From: Cheilinus undulatus
Lineage: Eukaryota; Chordata; Actinopteri; Labriformes; Labridae
Reading direction: 5' to 3'
Length of the DNA stretch: 64,000 bases
Assembly (NCBI RefSeq): GCF_018320785.1
Contig: NC_054877.1
Span: 10,311,030-10,375,029, forward strand
The number at the start of each line of letters is the position of its first letter. Positions within the stretch are counted from its first letter, which is position 1. The position numbers and the translations under genes were made by a program. Under the pieces are notes generated by a model. That model had not been told where the DNA came from. It ran no database searches and was given only the letters and a program-made list of their open reading frames with translations. Below, one piece after another: positions 25,701 through 38,900 of this stretch.

Positions 25701-27340
25701 GTTACCACTCCTTAAATGGTTATTGACATACATAAGGGATCAGGAGCCGAGTGCACCAGCTGATTGTACGACTGGCTGAAATGTTGCCGGACTTAGCTAC
25801 AACCTTGAGAGACCTTGTGAGGCGCTAATTTGACTGAAAAGACTCCTCATATAAGACAGAGAAGCAAGGCAGGCGCAAGGGGCATTTTAAACACTGTGCA
25901 AGATACGTTAATGTTTATCACAAGTCATGGTAGATCACGCTATAAGAAGCCTTTCCTTGGCTCTACCAGGAAATTATGACTTCTTTTTTTCTTTTTGGTT
26001 TGTGTTGTGTTGTGAAAATCTTCTGTAAATAGTTGTTTAGAAGTTGGGACGGAAGGGAAGTGTGTTACTCTGCAACATTCCCCGTTCAGCAAGCGTTAAT
26101 GTGAGCACACATGACAAGACCAAATGCGACCCTGACAGTCCCATGCTGCACTTGGTACATTCAGTGTAAAGGTGAGTTGCAGCTAAGTTGGACGTAGGAG
26201 ATAAGACGGACTTTATCTAGACCCAGCTGGTGCACTGGCTCCAGGTGAGTGACACGGGCGGTTGCTAAGAGCAACAAATGTTTCTGCAACCCAGAAAGCA
26301 ATAGCTTTTGCTACTGAAGGCAAAGCGTTAAGCATGGTTGCTGAAAAAAATGAGCAAATGTGCAAATACGAAATACTGTAGTTCCTCGAGTATCTATTCA
26401 AAGCTGGCTACAGAGGCACCAGAACTCACAAACACACCCTACGTTTAAATGCCGATTTTTACAGTAGAAATAAGCCTGTATACAGCCTGGTAGAAATAAC
26501 CATTTTGGTTAGAGTAGTTCATTTTTATTGTCATTTTACTCTTTTAATGTTCTTTTATTAAAAACGATCTGTTTGAAAGTCTGTAAATTAATTTAAATTG
26601 TTTGATTTATAAAACTGCCTCGCCTTATGCATTTCCCTCTGTATCTTTTAACACCTAAAAAGGTAATGTAATAATGTCGCTACTTTCTTGATGACGAGAT
26701 GAGTGTAATTATGTCTTTTACATGACAGCTATCTAGGTATCTTTAAGAAGTAATGCTAATAGTCATACAGCCATTTATGAGTAGTATGAGGTGCTCTTCT
26801 ACCATAAGTACAACCAGAACTATTAGGTTTCAGTACTCTTCTCAAGGAACTAGATGGTCCCTGAGGCTCAGTGTTGTCTGCGTTTCCATCAGGAAGTCCT
26901 GGCATCCTGATGAAACCAGGTTTTAGGAAGACAAAGTAAATCAATACAATAATGTGAAATTAGATTTTCTTATCAAACGAGTGTAGGTGCTCGGTCACCA
27001 AAGTGATGGCTTTCCAAAACTCATTCCAAACAGGGCAGCTGGGCTTGGTTTTGGTCTCTTTAGTTGAGCTCTAAAATTGACAGGAGCCTACAACAAATGT
27101 CTGTCAACCGTTAAAATGGTAATGATCTGGGTGTAAGGGTCACTGGCAAAGTGTTTGACCTAGTTACTGATCAGAGACCTTCACTGCTGCAGCCCTAACC
27201 CCCATAGTTCTTAGGAAAGTACTACCACCTGAGCAGAAACTCTTGATGTGGTAGATTCATCATCCTAGAACTCAATTTAGACCCTGGTTCCTGCAGTAGG
27301 AAAACACCTAAATTCGAGGAAGTTCTTCCTGCAGGGCCAA
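22780..27340. other. Gene-free stretch
   Basis: No exon, long ORF or structured RNA could be supported on either strand. Short ORFs here (for example at 24324-24536 and 26213-26401) lack splice context and familiar domains. Part of it could be unannotated 3' UTR of the minus-strand gene ending at 29185, but no signal shows this. Confidence 0.4.
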
Positions 27341-27344
27341 AGGA

Positions 27345-28490
27345 ACTATTTAATCTTCCACTTATCCAGGGCCAGGTCACTGTGGCAGCAGGCTAAGCTA
27401 GTCAGTCCAGACATCCCTCTCCCCAGCAACATTTTCCAGTTCCTCCTGGGGGATTCAGGGGTGTCTCCTGGCCAGATGAGATATATGATCCCTCCAGTGA
27501 GTCCTGGGGGTGCCCTGGGGTAAGGGAGACGTTCAGGAAGCATACTGATCAACCGTGCCTGAACCACCTCAACAAGCTTAAGGAGCAGCGACTCCTTGAG
27601 TTCTCTCTGGATGTCTGAGCTCCTCACTCTATCTCTAAGACTGAGCCCAGCCACCATCCTAAGGAGTCTTATTTAGACTGCTTGAACCCGCAATCTCATT
27701 CGTTCAGTCATTACCTAGAGCTTATGACCATAGATAAAGGCTGGAACAAAGACTGGCTAGTAAATTGTAAGCTTTGTCTTCCAGCTCAGATCCCTCTTCA
27801 CCACAATGGTCTGGTCCAACATCTGCGGTACTGCCAATGCTGCACCAATTAGCCAGTCAATCTCATGGTCCATTCTACCCACACTCGTGAACAAGACTCC
27901 AAGATACTTGAACTCCTTCACTTGGAGCAAAGACTCTCCACCCGAAGGGAGCAATCCACCGTTTTCCAAGAGAGTACCATGGCCTTGGAGGTGCTGACCC
28001 TCATCCCAGCCACTTTGCACTAGGCCACCCCTAAACCACCCTAGTGCCGGCTAGAGGTCCCTGGCAGAAGAAGCCAACAGAACCACATCGTCTGCAAAAA
28101 AGCAGAGACGATATTCTGAGGTACCCAAACCTGCGCCTCAAGATTCTGTCCATGAAAACCACAAACAGAATCAGAGATAAGGGGGCAGCACTGGTGGAAG
28201 CCAACTGCCACTAGGAACATGTCCGACTTTGTGCCTAGGATGCAAACACAGCTCTTACTTGGTCATACAGGGACCTGATGGCTCATCACTGCTGTCCCCC
28301 ATATTCCCGTAGTATCCCCCAGATGACCCCTTGTGGGACACCATCGTAAGCATTCTCCAAGTCCACAAAACACATGTAAACTAGATGAGTAAACTCCCTT
28401 GCTCCCTCAAGAAGCCCTGCAAGGGTAAAGAGCTGGTCCACTGTCCCAAAACCAGGGCAGAATCCACACTGTTCCTTCTGTATCAGTGGT
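27345..28490 (-). mobile_element. LINE fragment, RTE/Rex3-like reverse transcriptase
   Basis: On the minus strand a broken ORF runs from ~28490 to ~27350. Recognisable pieces: FVDLENAYDGVP (RT), a FADDVVLLASSARDL catalytic block with both Asp, VKEFKYLGVLFTS, DHEIDWLIGAA, and near the end VAGLSLRDRVRSSDIQ. These blocks match a very common fish non-LTR element that I place with the RTE/Rex3 group, though the clade is not certain. Frameshifts and stops show it is inactive; the 5' part is missing. Confidence 0.75.
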
Positions 28491-28499
28491 GTGACAAGT

Positions 28500-29184
28500 T
28501 GTGATAACTTTTAGTTGAAAGCACCTTTTGTCTGAATAGTTCATGACTTCGTAGGCACAAACTGTGTGTGGGATGATTCTTTTTTATAAATTTTATATAT
28601 TTTTGGCTCTAACAAGGATACTCATGAGAAATAATGAAGGACATGGCTGATATGACTGCAAGCCAGTGAGTAATAGATGGTTTTCAGGAGTCTAAGGACC
28701 CACTTCAGGTTCACCTCTTTGTTCCTAGCAGTTAATTTCAGTCAGTGTTTTCAATACTGTGACCACAGTATTGCTGATTGGTTTTGTTAACCAAATGGCT
28801 GGCATGATCCAAGCTTTGTCCAACTGAACACTTTATACAGTCGCTGCATGAGACACTTAACATAGTTTGCTTTCTTCTTACAGTAATTAAGATATTAGGC
28901 TGAAATTTCACAAGCTTCAACCTTCTGTGTTTATGATTAACAATGCTCAATCATCTCAAAGAGTCCTCAATACATGACTGGATGGAGTGGGTCAACGTGG
29001 CAGGATCACTTGAAATGTGACGGAAGCTTTTGGAAGTTTTGGACATTTCAAGTATTGCTGTAGCTCTCAGTCAGATTTGGCAGTGAAGAAAAAATAAACT
29101 AGTGCCAAGACTTGATGAGATGCAGCTAAGTGAGGGATATTTTGCAGTGTTTTTCCTCGACATGTGGGTTACAAATGATTTTTT
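28500..29184. other. Probable 3' flank or UTR of the three-cassette gene
   Basis: Follows the stop codon at 29185 on the minus strand. No ORF of note or recognisable element was seen. The stop codon itself lies inside an AATAAA word (29184-29189), which is probably chance for this terminal exon. Confidence 0.35.
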
Positions 29185-29987
29185 TTATTCTGCGTGCAAC
29201 TTGAGGTGCAGCTTCAGAATGCTCATTTGATTAAAATTTTTCCCACATATATGACAGCTGAAGGTCTGCTCACTGATCGTCTGACACTGATGCCTCTGGT
29301 ATAACTCGAAACTATCAAAGCTTTGCCCACAAGTTGAGCATATAAAGCAGTTCTGTCTGGTTCCATCCCCACCACAGCTGTCCTCATTGCCGCCCGAGGT
29401 GATCATTTCAAATTCAAACACCCTTCCCTCAGGGTTTCCCTCACCCAATGAGGTGTAATCGTCAATAGTCACAGCCTGTATAATGTGATGATTTGGCAGC
29501 TCAGGTGCTAGAGTCAAATCTGAATTCCTTGACTGTATTCCCATGATCGTATACGGATCACTGTGCATTATGTCATCCTTGTCTTTGTTGTCTATAAAAG
29601 GCAGGTCTTTAATCGGTGAGGTGTATCCTTCCTGCTCATTGGCTGCTCCAGGACTGATGTGATACTTGACATCAGGTAAGAGTATGCAGGCATCTGGATC
29701 ACTGGTATCACTCCTTGTTTCCATCCCAGATGACCACAGCTGACTTTGATCGTTTGCTCTGATGCCGTTATTGTTCCCTGGTCGACCTACAGTCTGAAGA
29801 CCCTTCCCACTCGACTCCAGCTTAACCATCACTGCTTGCTCACCAGTGGCATCGGTATATGCAGAGCCGGGTACCTGACCTTCAGCAGCTGTTGGCCTGT
29901 GTTTGGATTCTGGCTGGTCCTTCGGCAGAAGATTATCAGACATTGAAAACATGACATGATGAGACTCCAGCATGTCTGTGTTTCCTC
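29185..29987 (-). CDS. Terminal cassette exon C: linker plus two diverged fingers
   Basis: The acceptor TTAACAG is followed in frame by a second AG (CAGGAG), so two starts three bases apart are possible. It encodes [26 protein letters not shown] (relic of the VKxE motif) and [11 protein letters not shown], then one degenerate finger whose ligands read C-x2-C-x12-H-x1-C instead of C2H2 spacing, and one complete finger [21 protein letters not shown]. The linker between them is not of TGEKP type. The protein ends two residues after the last His. The degenerate finger may not bind zinc in the usual fold. Confidence 0.72.
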
Positions 29988-32900
29988 CTGTTAAATGAAC
30001 AAACAGAAATCATGAACTCACTTTTTGTTGGCTCCTTACATTGAAGTAGTGTCCTTGTACAAAACACTGGTGCAGCTCAAAAAATTGAATAGCATGACAA
30101 AATTCATTTTTGCTGTGATTTAATTCAAGAAGTGAAACTTCCATATGTTATAGATCCACAGACACAGGGTGAAATATTTCAAGACATTTTTTGTTTGAAT
30201 CTTGATGATTACAGCTCATGACAATCAAAAATCCACTATCTCAAAATACTAGAATGTTGTAGAAAAGTCCAATCTGCAAAGGTGCCCTGAGCCTTTATTC
30301 TCTCACTCTGGGTCAGTACACAACCACAATCTTGGGCAGGACTGCTGTCTTGACAGTTGTCCAGGAGACACTCACTGACACCCTCCACAAGGAGGGAAAG
30401 CCACAGAAGGTCATGCTGAAAGGGCAGGCTGTTCTCAGAGGCTGTATCAAAACATATTCATGGCAAGTTGACTGGAAGGGAAAAGTGTTGTAAGAAAAGG
30501 TGCACAAAGGTACAGATTCAAAAACTTGGTTGAAGTCTTGATCCACTGAGGCTGAAGTCAGGGGCACAGACTTGTCAAGGAAATGGACTACAAGTGTTGT
30601 GATCTTAATGTCAAGCCACTCCTGAACTACAGACAAAACATATTTTATTGGTATCTTGTTATGTCCTAGTATTTTGACAAAGAGTGATATTTTCATTTTC
30701 TTGAGCAGTAAGCTGTAATCAGCAAGATTAAAACAAGATAAGTTTGAAATATTAGGAAGAATTTTGGATATATGGAAATTACGCTTTTTCACAGGAAATA
30801 AATGCACTTTTTTCATGATGCTGTAATTTCTTGAGATGCACTAGTACAGATTAGAGATGGGCTAATCCACTTTCTTTCAGTCCTGATCTGATTCGAGTAA
30901 ATCAGTACAATATCCAATATGAAATACAACATTTTTTAAATCATAATTAATATTCTTGTCATTGGTATTATATGAAAGATTACACAAAGCTCTAGTAAAC
31001 TTGAAACTGTACATCTTATTCAAAGACCAAAAATGATTTAAATGCATGAACAATGTCATTCCCAATGGTAAACTTCATGCTGGCTTCACAAAGCAACAGG
31101 AAGCAGCAACAAACGTCATATTTAAACCTGCAGAGCAAGCAACAGCAGCACAGGGATACTGCAGGACAAACTGAATAAAATTAAAGAGTATTCTTGTTAA
31201 AAGTAAATTAAAAGAAATAAGTATCTGCAATTTATTAAAAACCTCTTCAACTACTTAAAAAGAAGATTAAACTAAACAGGATGTATCTTGAGACTACTGC
31301 AGCAGGTAGCAACAGATGTCAAGTTTTCAAACTAAAATCTACTTTAAAAAGCAAGCTGCGACTGAAAAAAACTTTATTTCCTGATGTGGGCATCCACAAC
31401 AAAAGCATTTGGGAAAAACAAGAACTACAGACTTATTTTGAAAGGTTTATCGGAAGTACGGTGTTTATCATGGATTTAACTTCGCTTTAGTGGCCACTGT
31501 GTTAACAGTCAGCCTGGCTGTCACTCTATTCTCTGACTTTGCTATAGCTGCATCGCTGCATCATCATGGACTTAAAACGAAGGACTCATGGGTTAAAACA
31601 CCTAAACACAGTTGTTTAGGTTACAGTAATATGAGTCATTGCAGTTTGCACTAAAGCCACAGACAGGCAGTCAGAGTATGATTGCTTCATGTTGCATTAT
31701 TACAGCACACCTTTTACCTCATTACTGTGCTTCACATTAATCATGCAGACACCAAGAGGTGACATTTGTCTCATCTGACTGCTCTTAAGTGTCACTGAAA
31801 TTTGATGATGAGTGGACTCAGAATGAGCTTTTGTGTCTCATAAAGCATACTTCTAAGCTAGCACAGTACGCAGACACAAGGCAGATCTTTCAGCGTCTGG
31901 ACATGTTTTTTCCTCTTTAAGCATTACTTAAAAACAATTTCTGTAGTCAGTATCTTATCTGGTAATGTGATGGCCCTCTTACCATTTCTGTGCGTCTTCA
32001 TGTGTCCTTTCAGGCTGCTCTTCTGGTTGAAGCACCTCCCGCAGATATGACAGCCATACGGCTTCTCCCCTGTATGAATCCGTAAATGTCTCTCCAGGTG
32101 ACCGGCGCGAACAAAGATCTTACCGCAGTACGAACAGAGGAAGCATTTCTTTGGTTTGATCATATGAAACGACCCATCTCCTGTCTGCATGTGGTGATTC
32201 AGCGTAGATCCCACCATACCGTGCAATCCGGCTTCGCCTGATAACATGAGTGTATCTGAGGATCCATAAGGGGTTTGGGACATCATGCTGTTTTTCTGTT
32301 CTCCGTATGGTTTCTCTGGGAAGGAGAATGTGCTACATGAGGCTTCAGCTGGTGGAGAGAGAATTTGATTTATTCCCTGGAAGGATGGCATACTCTGCGC
32401 TGAGCTGCTGTGATACTCCGTCCTGCTGATCTCTGAGCCGTTTTGTTCTTGTAATGTGGACATCCACTGCTGGCCGTCTCTTTGAAATGATGTAAAATTC
32501 TCACTGAGGTTGTCTCCTCCTTCCTTCTGCTGGTTTCCTTCTTCAGAGACCGGCTGAGTTATCTTCTCCTCTGTAGGCTCAGATTTCACTCGTACAGGTG
32601 GTGGGACAGCATCCTGCTTCTTTGACAGGACCTCCTCTGCTTTCTTCTGGCTCTCTTTGTCAGGTTGATGAGTATCAGGATGTGGGGTCACCTCAGGGAT
32701 CTGCTTCTCTTGATTCACTTGGATCTGAGGTGGTTGTTGCTGCATATCTGTTTGAATAAAAAACAGCAAGAAAAACTCAAAATTTTATCTTTTTCTTAGC
32801 ATTTTAACAACAAACAGCATATAAAGTTTAATGGACAAACTAAACACAAGTCCCTAAATCATCTGTGCAGCCTTTTTTTTTGCTTTGCATTTAATCAACA

Positions 32901-35900
32901 TTTGCATGCATGACAGCGACTATTAGTTACAGATCCCTCTTGTGAATATGCCAAATATCCTTCTGTACTCCAGGATGATAATTGTGATATGCTACCTCAT
33001 CAACAAGCCTCCTCACAGGCAGCTCACCAGCTATGATTTTGAGTATCTACTGAAACACTGCAACAGGTAAGCAATCTTATTGGGTGTTTTTATACAATGT
33101 GCTGTTGATGAATGCAGGATTGGATGGCCATCCCTACCACCCCAGTACAGTGTCATTCTGTAGGAAATGTTGGGATGTTTTTATTATTTTAAAGATGCCA
33201 ACAACGACCCTTTTCCTGCTTCCACATCTACCACGCAGCCTTTTTCTGCATTAGAAGTGTCAGAATCAAGAGAAGTCAATATTCTGTGCATGATTCCTGA
33301 AATCTCACATCAGAATTCAGGCCTTGACTTACTACTTTGGCATTAAGACAAGCAAAACATCAGTTAAAAGTCACCTTAACAGGTAGACTAGGTGCAGCAC
33401 AACTCGTGACGCTGAGTCAAACCATTCCAGCACACAGCCAACGGTAAACATTATCAGGAGCTCTGACACAGGCTGAAGTTGGTAGGGTAGGTTTGGTGAA
33501 ACAAGCAATTAAAAAAAAAAAAGGGCAGGACTTAATTTTTTACCATCACAAAATCATTCAGTTATTTGCTCACCCCCGTGGCTGGTAGGTTGACCTGACA
33601 CTGCTCAGCAATTCCCACATTTGGCTGGTGGCAGGTGCTAATTTCCCACCCAGGTGTGCACACAAATGTCATGCCACTCCAGCTTAAGTCAGGGCCCTTG
33701 CTGGGCATCCCCGTCATAAAGGCTGGATCAGCTGCTGCATGGCATGTCATGTTACTTTGATAACAGCCTGCTGCTGTGGACTCACCTGTTTACACCTGTG
33801 TTAACTACCAACATCAGCCCTACATTTATTATTATTATTTTAAGAGTTAAAGTGAATCTGAGAGCTGATTAGCTTCAACTGCTTTAACTACCAATATGAT
33901 TCCTCTGCATTTTATATTCATCTTAGCAGCTAACGCCAACATTCAGGCTGTGTCCAAAACCACTCACTCCTTCCCTACTCCCTTTCCACTATATCGGTCA
34001 CTACTCCATCGCCGTCTAACAATTAAAAGGTTTAGCAACAACGGCTCGTAGATTTCCATGACAACTGAGGATGAGGATCGAAAACAACTGTGGAATTTCA
34101 CTGAAAACTAATATTAAATGCAACGTGTTTTCACAAAAAATAAAAATACCAACAGATAGATAATAGTCTTCAGCTCGTAAAGTTCGTTAATTAACTTCAA
34201 TTTTGCAAATTCCACTGTGGATTTCTACACTGGATTGATACGTTAACAAATAGGACTTCATTATATAGTGCACTACATAGTGAATAGAGAGTGATTTCAG
34301 ACACAACCTCAGTATTTTATCAAACATGGCTACTGCTCTACTCTTCACATGTTGTTACTATCCTACCAACACTGTAGCCATATAGAAGAAAATAGCTTTA
34401 AGATACACTTATAGCCTGGACAGCTATAAATGTATCTTAGTGCTTCTGCTCTGTTTGTTTTTCTTTACAAGTTTCTTTCTATCCACTTACAAACACAGCT
34501 CCAGCTAATGGCTGAGTCTGGTTCTGCTAATGGTTTCTGCCTGGGAAAAGGAAGTTCTTCCTTGCCACTAATACTTTGCTACATGAGACTCAGTGTAAAA
34601 CTCATGGTGGATTCATATTGGGTCTTTTAAATAATATAACAGAGTACAGTCTAGACCTGCCCTCTTTGTAAAGTGTCTTGAGATAACATTAGTTTTGAAC
34701 TGGAGCTATATAAATAAAGACTGATTGACTGAACAAAGCTAGTGATTCATATTTTTCAGTTTATAATGACAGCCATTAAAATGTTAGCTCGGTTTTGTAT
34801 CACTGTGAGTTATTTGGGGGCTCAGCTTTTTTAAGACACATATGGGAAGGGGCTCTGAGTGGAGACCGGGGACAACTGTCATAAAGGATGTAAAAAGCGT
34901 TTCTTCTTATAGCCAGCCAGGTGAAGACAGCTGTCAGCCGACAACTTGTAAACCACTACCCCCTTAAATCGTCTTCTTTCCTGAACCACACAGATTTCCT
35001 CTGCTAGCTCTCCTCTCTGATGCAGGGGAAACTTCTGACTGAATTAAACCAAAAAGAAAACCAAAAATAACAAAGCTACAGGTGTGTCAGGGAGATTTAG
35101 GAGTGTGTTTTTAATAAAGTGATAAAATACTGGTCCTCAAAATGACTCACAGATATTCTAAACAGCATTCATTAAACCTTGAGCTTCGAGACAATTATGG
35201 ACCGCCTAATTACACATAAATCAGCCATTCTGTACAAGCCAGTTTCAGATATTTGTTATGAGAATGAAGAAAGATAAATTTAACACAGAGGGCTTACTTG
35301 CCCTCTTTTGCCCCATAAAGTTATAAAAGTCAACATGCAGATTTATTGACTAAAGCAAGATTTATACTTCTTGATATTCTCTATAATCTTTTTCCAAGTT
35401 TTACTGCAGCAACACTTAACCAAAGAAGTCTTATACTTACATTTTCTGTGAATCTTTGTGTGCTCCTTTAGGCTGCACTTCTGATTGAAGCGTCTCCCAC
35501 AGATGTCACAGCGATACGGTTTCTCACCAGTATGAATCCTCTTATGCCTCTCAAGGTGTCCCGATCGCTCAAAATATTTGCCGCAGTACGGACAGTGGAA
35601 GCCTTTCTTGAACATTAACCGCTTATTCGTCCTCCTCCACGATGAGTTGAATGAGTTACGGTACTGACTGTAGCCGAGCAGTCCACGGCTGAACTGGCTC
35701 GGCTGAAACCCACTGGTGCTTGTGCAGGGCTCAGCCAGACCAGGGTCCAGAGAAGACTCAGGCAGGTATGACATGGAGGTCTGTCCCACATTTAAGTAAT
35801 CTGAGTTGTTGAGCCCCGACTGAGTTTGTGTTGCCGGTCTCCACTGCGTACCATCACCTTCGTACAAGGTGGGTTGGTCAGACTGACCTCTGACCTCTTC

Positions 35901-38900
35901 ACTTCTTTCTTCAACAGGTTCCTGTTTCACCTTCACCTCAGGTAAGGTCAGGCTGCTTTGAGCTTTTTCACCAAGTACATTTTCCACCAAGATCCTTTCA
36001 TCACCAACATCTCTCTGAGTATCTGAAAAAAAGAAGTGATAACTGTACGTCAGTCAGTGTTAATATGCATATTAAAGCGATAAGTTACTTCATTCTTATT
36101 GGTTAGTGACAGTGATGACTTTTGTGTCTCATACTTGAATATATACAGTCATGTGCAGAAGTTTTAGGCATGTAGGGAACAAAAGATTCGTCACAGGGCC
36201 TGATGTGCTGCAACCCACAACTGAAGAGGGGCAGGAGGGGCGGCCAGAGTTAAGCTCGTCATCAACACACGTTTGCCTGGGAAGCCAAGGTCAAGCTCGA
36301 CAGCATCTCTTTTTTCTGGGCCTTTTCACTCCTGTAATACACCCAGAGACCGCCAGTGGTTTTCTAACCCTTGGGACATCCACAGCACAGCCAGAGGCTC
36401 ATGGCAACCTACATCCAGGAGGATTGTGTCAATCCTCCTTCCCGCCAGATGGTACCCTCAGGCAGTCTGCTTGCCACACCTACGCCTTACTTCAGCCTCA
36501 ATTTTTGGCCCAAATATGCCGAAAAGTTCTGCACATCGCGCACCCTTCTGGTCATTATTTGAGATGCAAACAAACTTTAATGAAATATTTCCTTTTAACA
36601 TTGCACAATTTTGTGCTGTGAAAGAAACACAAAATTTTAAGACTTAAGCAAAGCAGCTCAAAAACAGAAGATGACTATTTGAACACAACAGCTACACTGT
36701 GCAGAACACCAGTGCCTGAAGCCATGATTTATGATACTATAAACAACTTCATGCTAACTCATTTTTCTGAATAGGTTAAGAATACAGCAAGACTGTACCA
36801 TGTATTTTGATGATACATTTTGTACTCTTATTGTTAACATTTTGGTCTGCTTCTGTTTTTGCTCTGTTTTTAGTCTCCACCAGCTCCTTACGCGTAATGC
36901 TAATTCAGTAGTTGCTAAATGCTCTGATATGTTCCCATACACATAGATGCCTCTGTCTCTCTCCTGTCTGGCATCAATCCAGTAGCGTAAAGTGGCTTTT
37001 AGAGCTTTTTTACTGCTTTGACAGAAAGCAAAGTTATGAGATCAGAGAGTATTAGCAAACACAGTAAATGTATTGATGGATAAACATGAGCTAGAACATG
37101 CTAGAAAGCTCTGCAAAATGCTCACTAAAATACAATGGACTTCTTTGTGGGATCATAACTATACCCAGGATCCTTCTCCTTATTATTTAATGCTTTGTTG
37201 TTGTAAAATATCATTCATAGTAATATACAGTAAGCATAGAAATGTCAATGCCAACTCCAGTTTAGTTGAAGTACAGTATTGCAGAGCTACACAGAGATAT
37301 ACACGATGTTAACTAGGAGACACATTATTGCCGCCGCACATCACCATCGTTGGTTTGTCGGCTGAGTGTGCATGTCCTCTAAAATTAATGCAGCACGGAC
37401 ATGAGATGTAGTATACACATGTGTGGTAGAGGCAGTGTGGAAGTGGAGGAGGTGTGACAGTCAACACAGCAGTCGAGACAAACTGATAAACCAAGTCCAC
37501 ATTTCTCCACATCTTTACAATGCTGTGAACAGATAAACTCTGTCAGACAGTAATTTAACATTTAAAACTTGAAATAAAAAAATCTGACAGGTGTTACGGT
37601 TCAAAAAGTGACCGTGTAAACTGGTGACTTTCAGGGAGGGCCTCTGTGACTGGTTATCTCATTTCAGCTTTTTATAAAACATCTGAAGATGATATTTTGA
37701 CAATATAACAAAAAAATTAACAAAGAGACATCCACAGCAACTCTTTCTGTTCCCATCAATAATGATGAGATCTACGAACGCAGTCAGCTAAATGTCACCT
37801 GTTAACATGGTCACCAATTAAACCGATGCACCGGGAGCATTATGTCCATGCAGAGAAAACTGCTGGGGAAACAAAGTGCAGATGGTGTACTCTGATCCCA
37901 GTCATGGGTATGATCTAATGTTTCTGTTGATAATTGATGTTTATTATGTTAGTTTTCAGCTCATAATAATCACCATATTCACTGTATCCATGTTCATAGT
38001 TTACATCTCACACATCAGGCAGATGCATATGACTTCAACTCTCACACATGTCCTCTAGCAGTGTTTTCCAGTAACATACATCATGCACAGAAAAGTATAT
38101 TTACAATCATGAAGCAGCCAGACGTGGTGAAAGGTGAAACTGCATTTAAATCTCCAGCCAGCACTAGAAGAGTTTATAGTGACGTAGGCCAGCTAAAGCT
38201 TAAGTATAGATTCCATGCAGAACATTACATGCGGCTATGTTCTCTCTCATCTCTAGTCTCCCTCTGGCTGTAGAAGACCTGAGTGTACTCAGCAATGAGA
38301 GCGGAGGAGGGGTGTTCGGAGGAGCAGAGAGAGCATGAGGTGGAGCACACACTCTTTCCAAGGCAGCTTGATTGGCTCTCCTTACTTTCCTTTTTGTTTT
38401 ATCCAAACAGATTTAAGGCCTTTTATGCTTTCCACATGCATTTCTGGGTTTCTTAGTGTTGTTTTAATTCGGGCTGTAGTTTCCAGGTAGTCCCTTTTTC
38501 AGTGTTTGTATTTTTTCATTAGGTAGTTTTCCAGTTGGCAGCTGTAGGGGCATCTTCCTAAGGACATAATGATAATAAGATAGGGGTCCTAGTACAGATC
38601 ATCGCTGTGTCCGTCATCTCGTCTTTCCTCGTTTTGTTCTGTTTAGCTGCTGTCTACAGCCCCTTTTGTTTCTTTAAACTGACAAACTATTGTTTGCATG
38701 CTTGACTGAAATTGAAAATTTAGCCAATAAAACTTGGATTGTTTCATCAGCTTCAACCTGGTTTGGCATTTTGTATTTGGAGCTGGAATCTTGTTATTTG
38801 TTACTTGAAATAAAGAGGCTGTAGCGAAGGTATAAACTGAGCTTAAGGTGGCTTTCACACTAGGGGCCCAATCCCGGATCAGAGTGCAACTGAGCCAAAA

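Noticed and set aside
29185-36022. Three separate zinc-finger genes
   Set aside because: Only one N-terminal exon was found for all three finger exons, and symmetric phases plus good donors after exons A and B fit one gene better. Kept as the alternative in the feature text.
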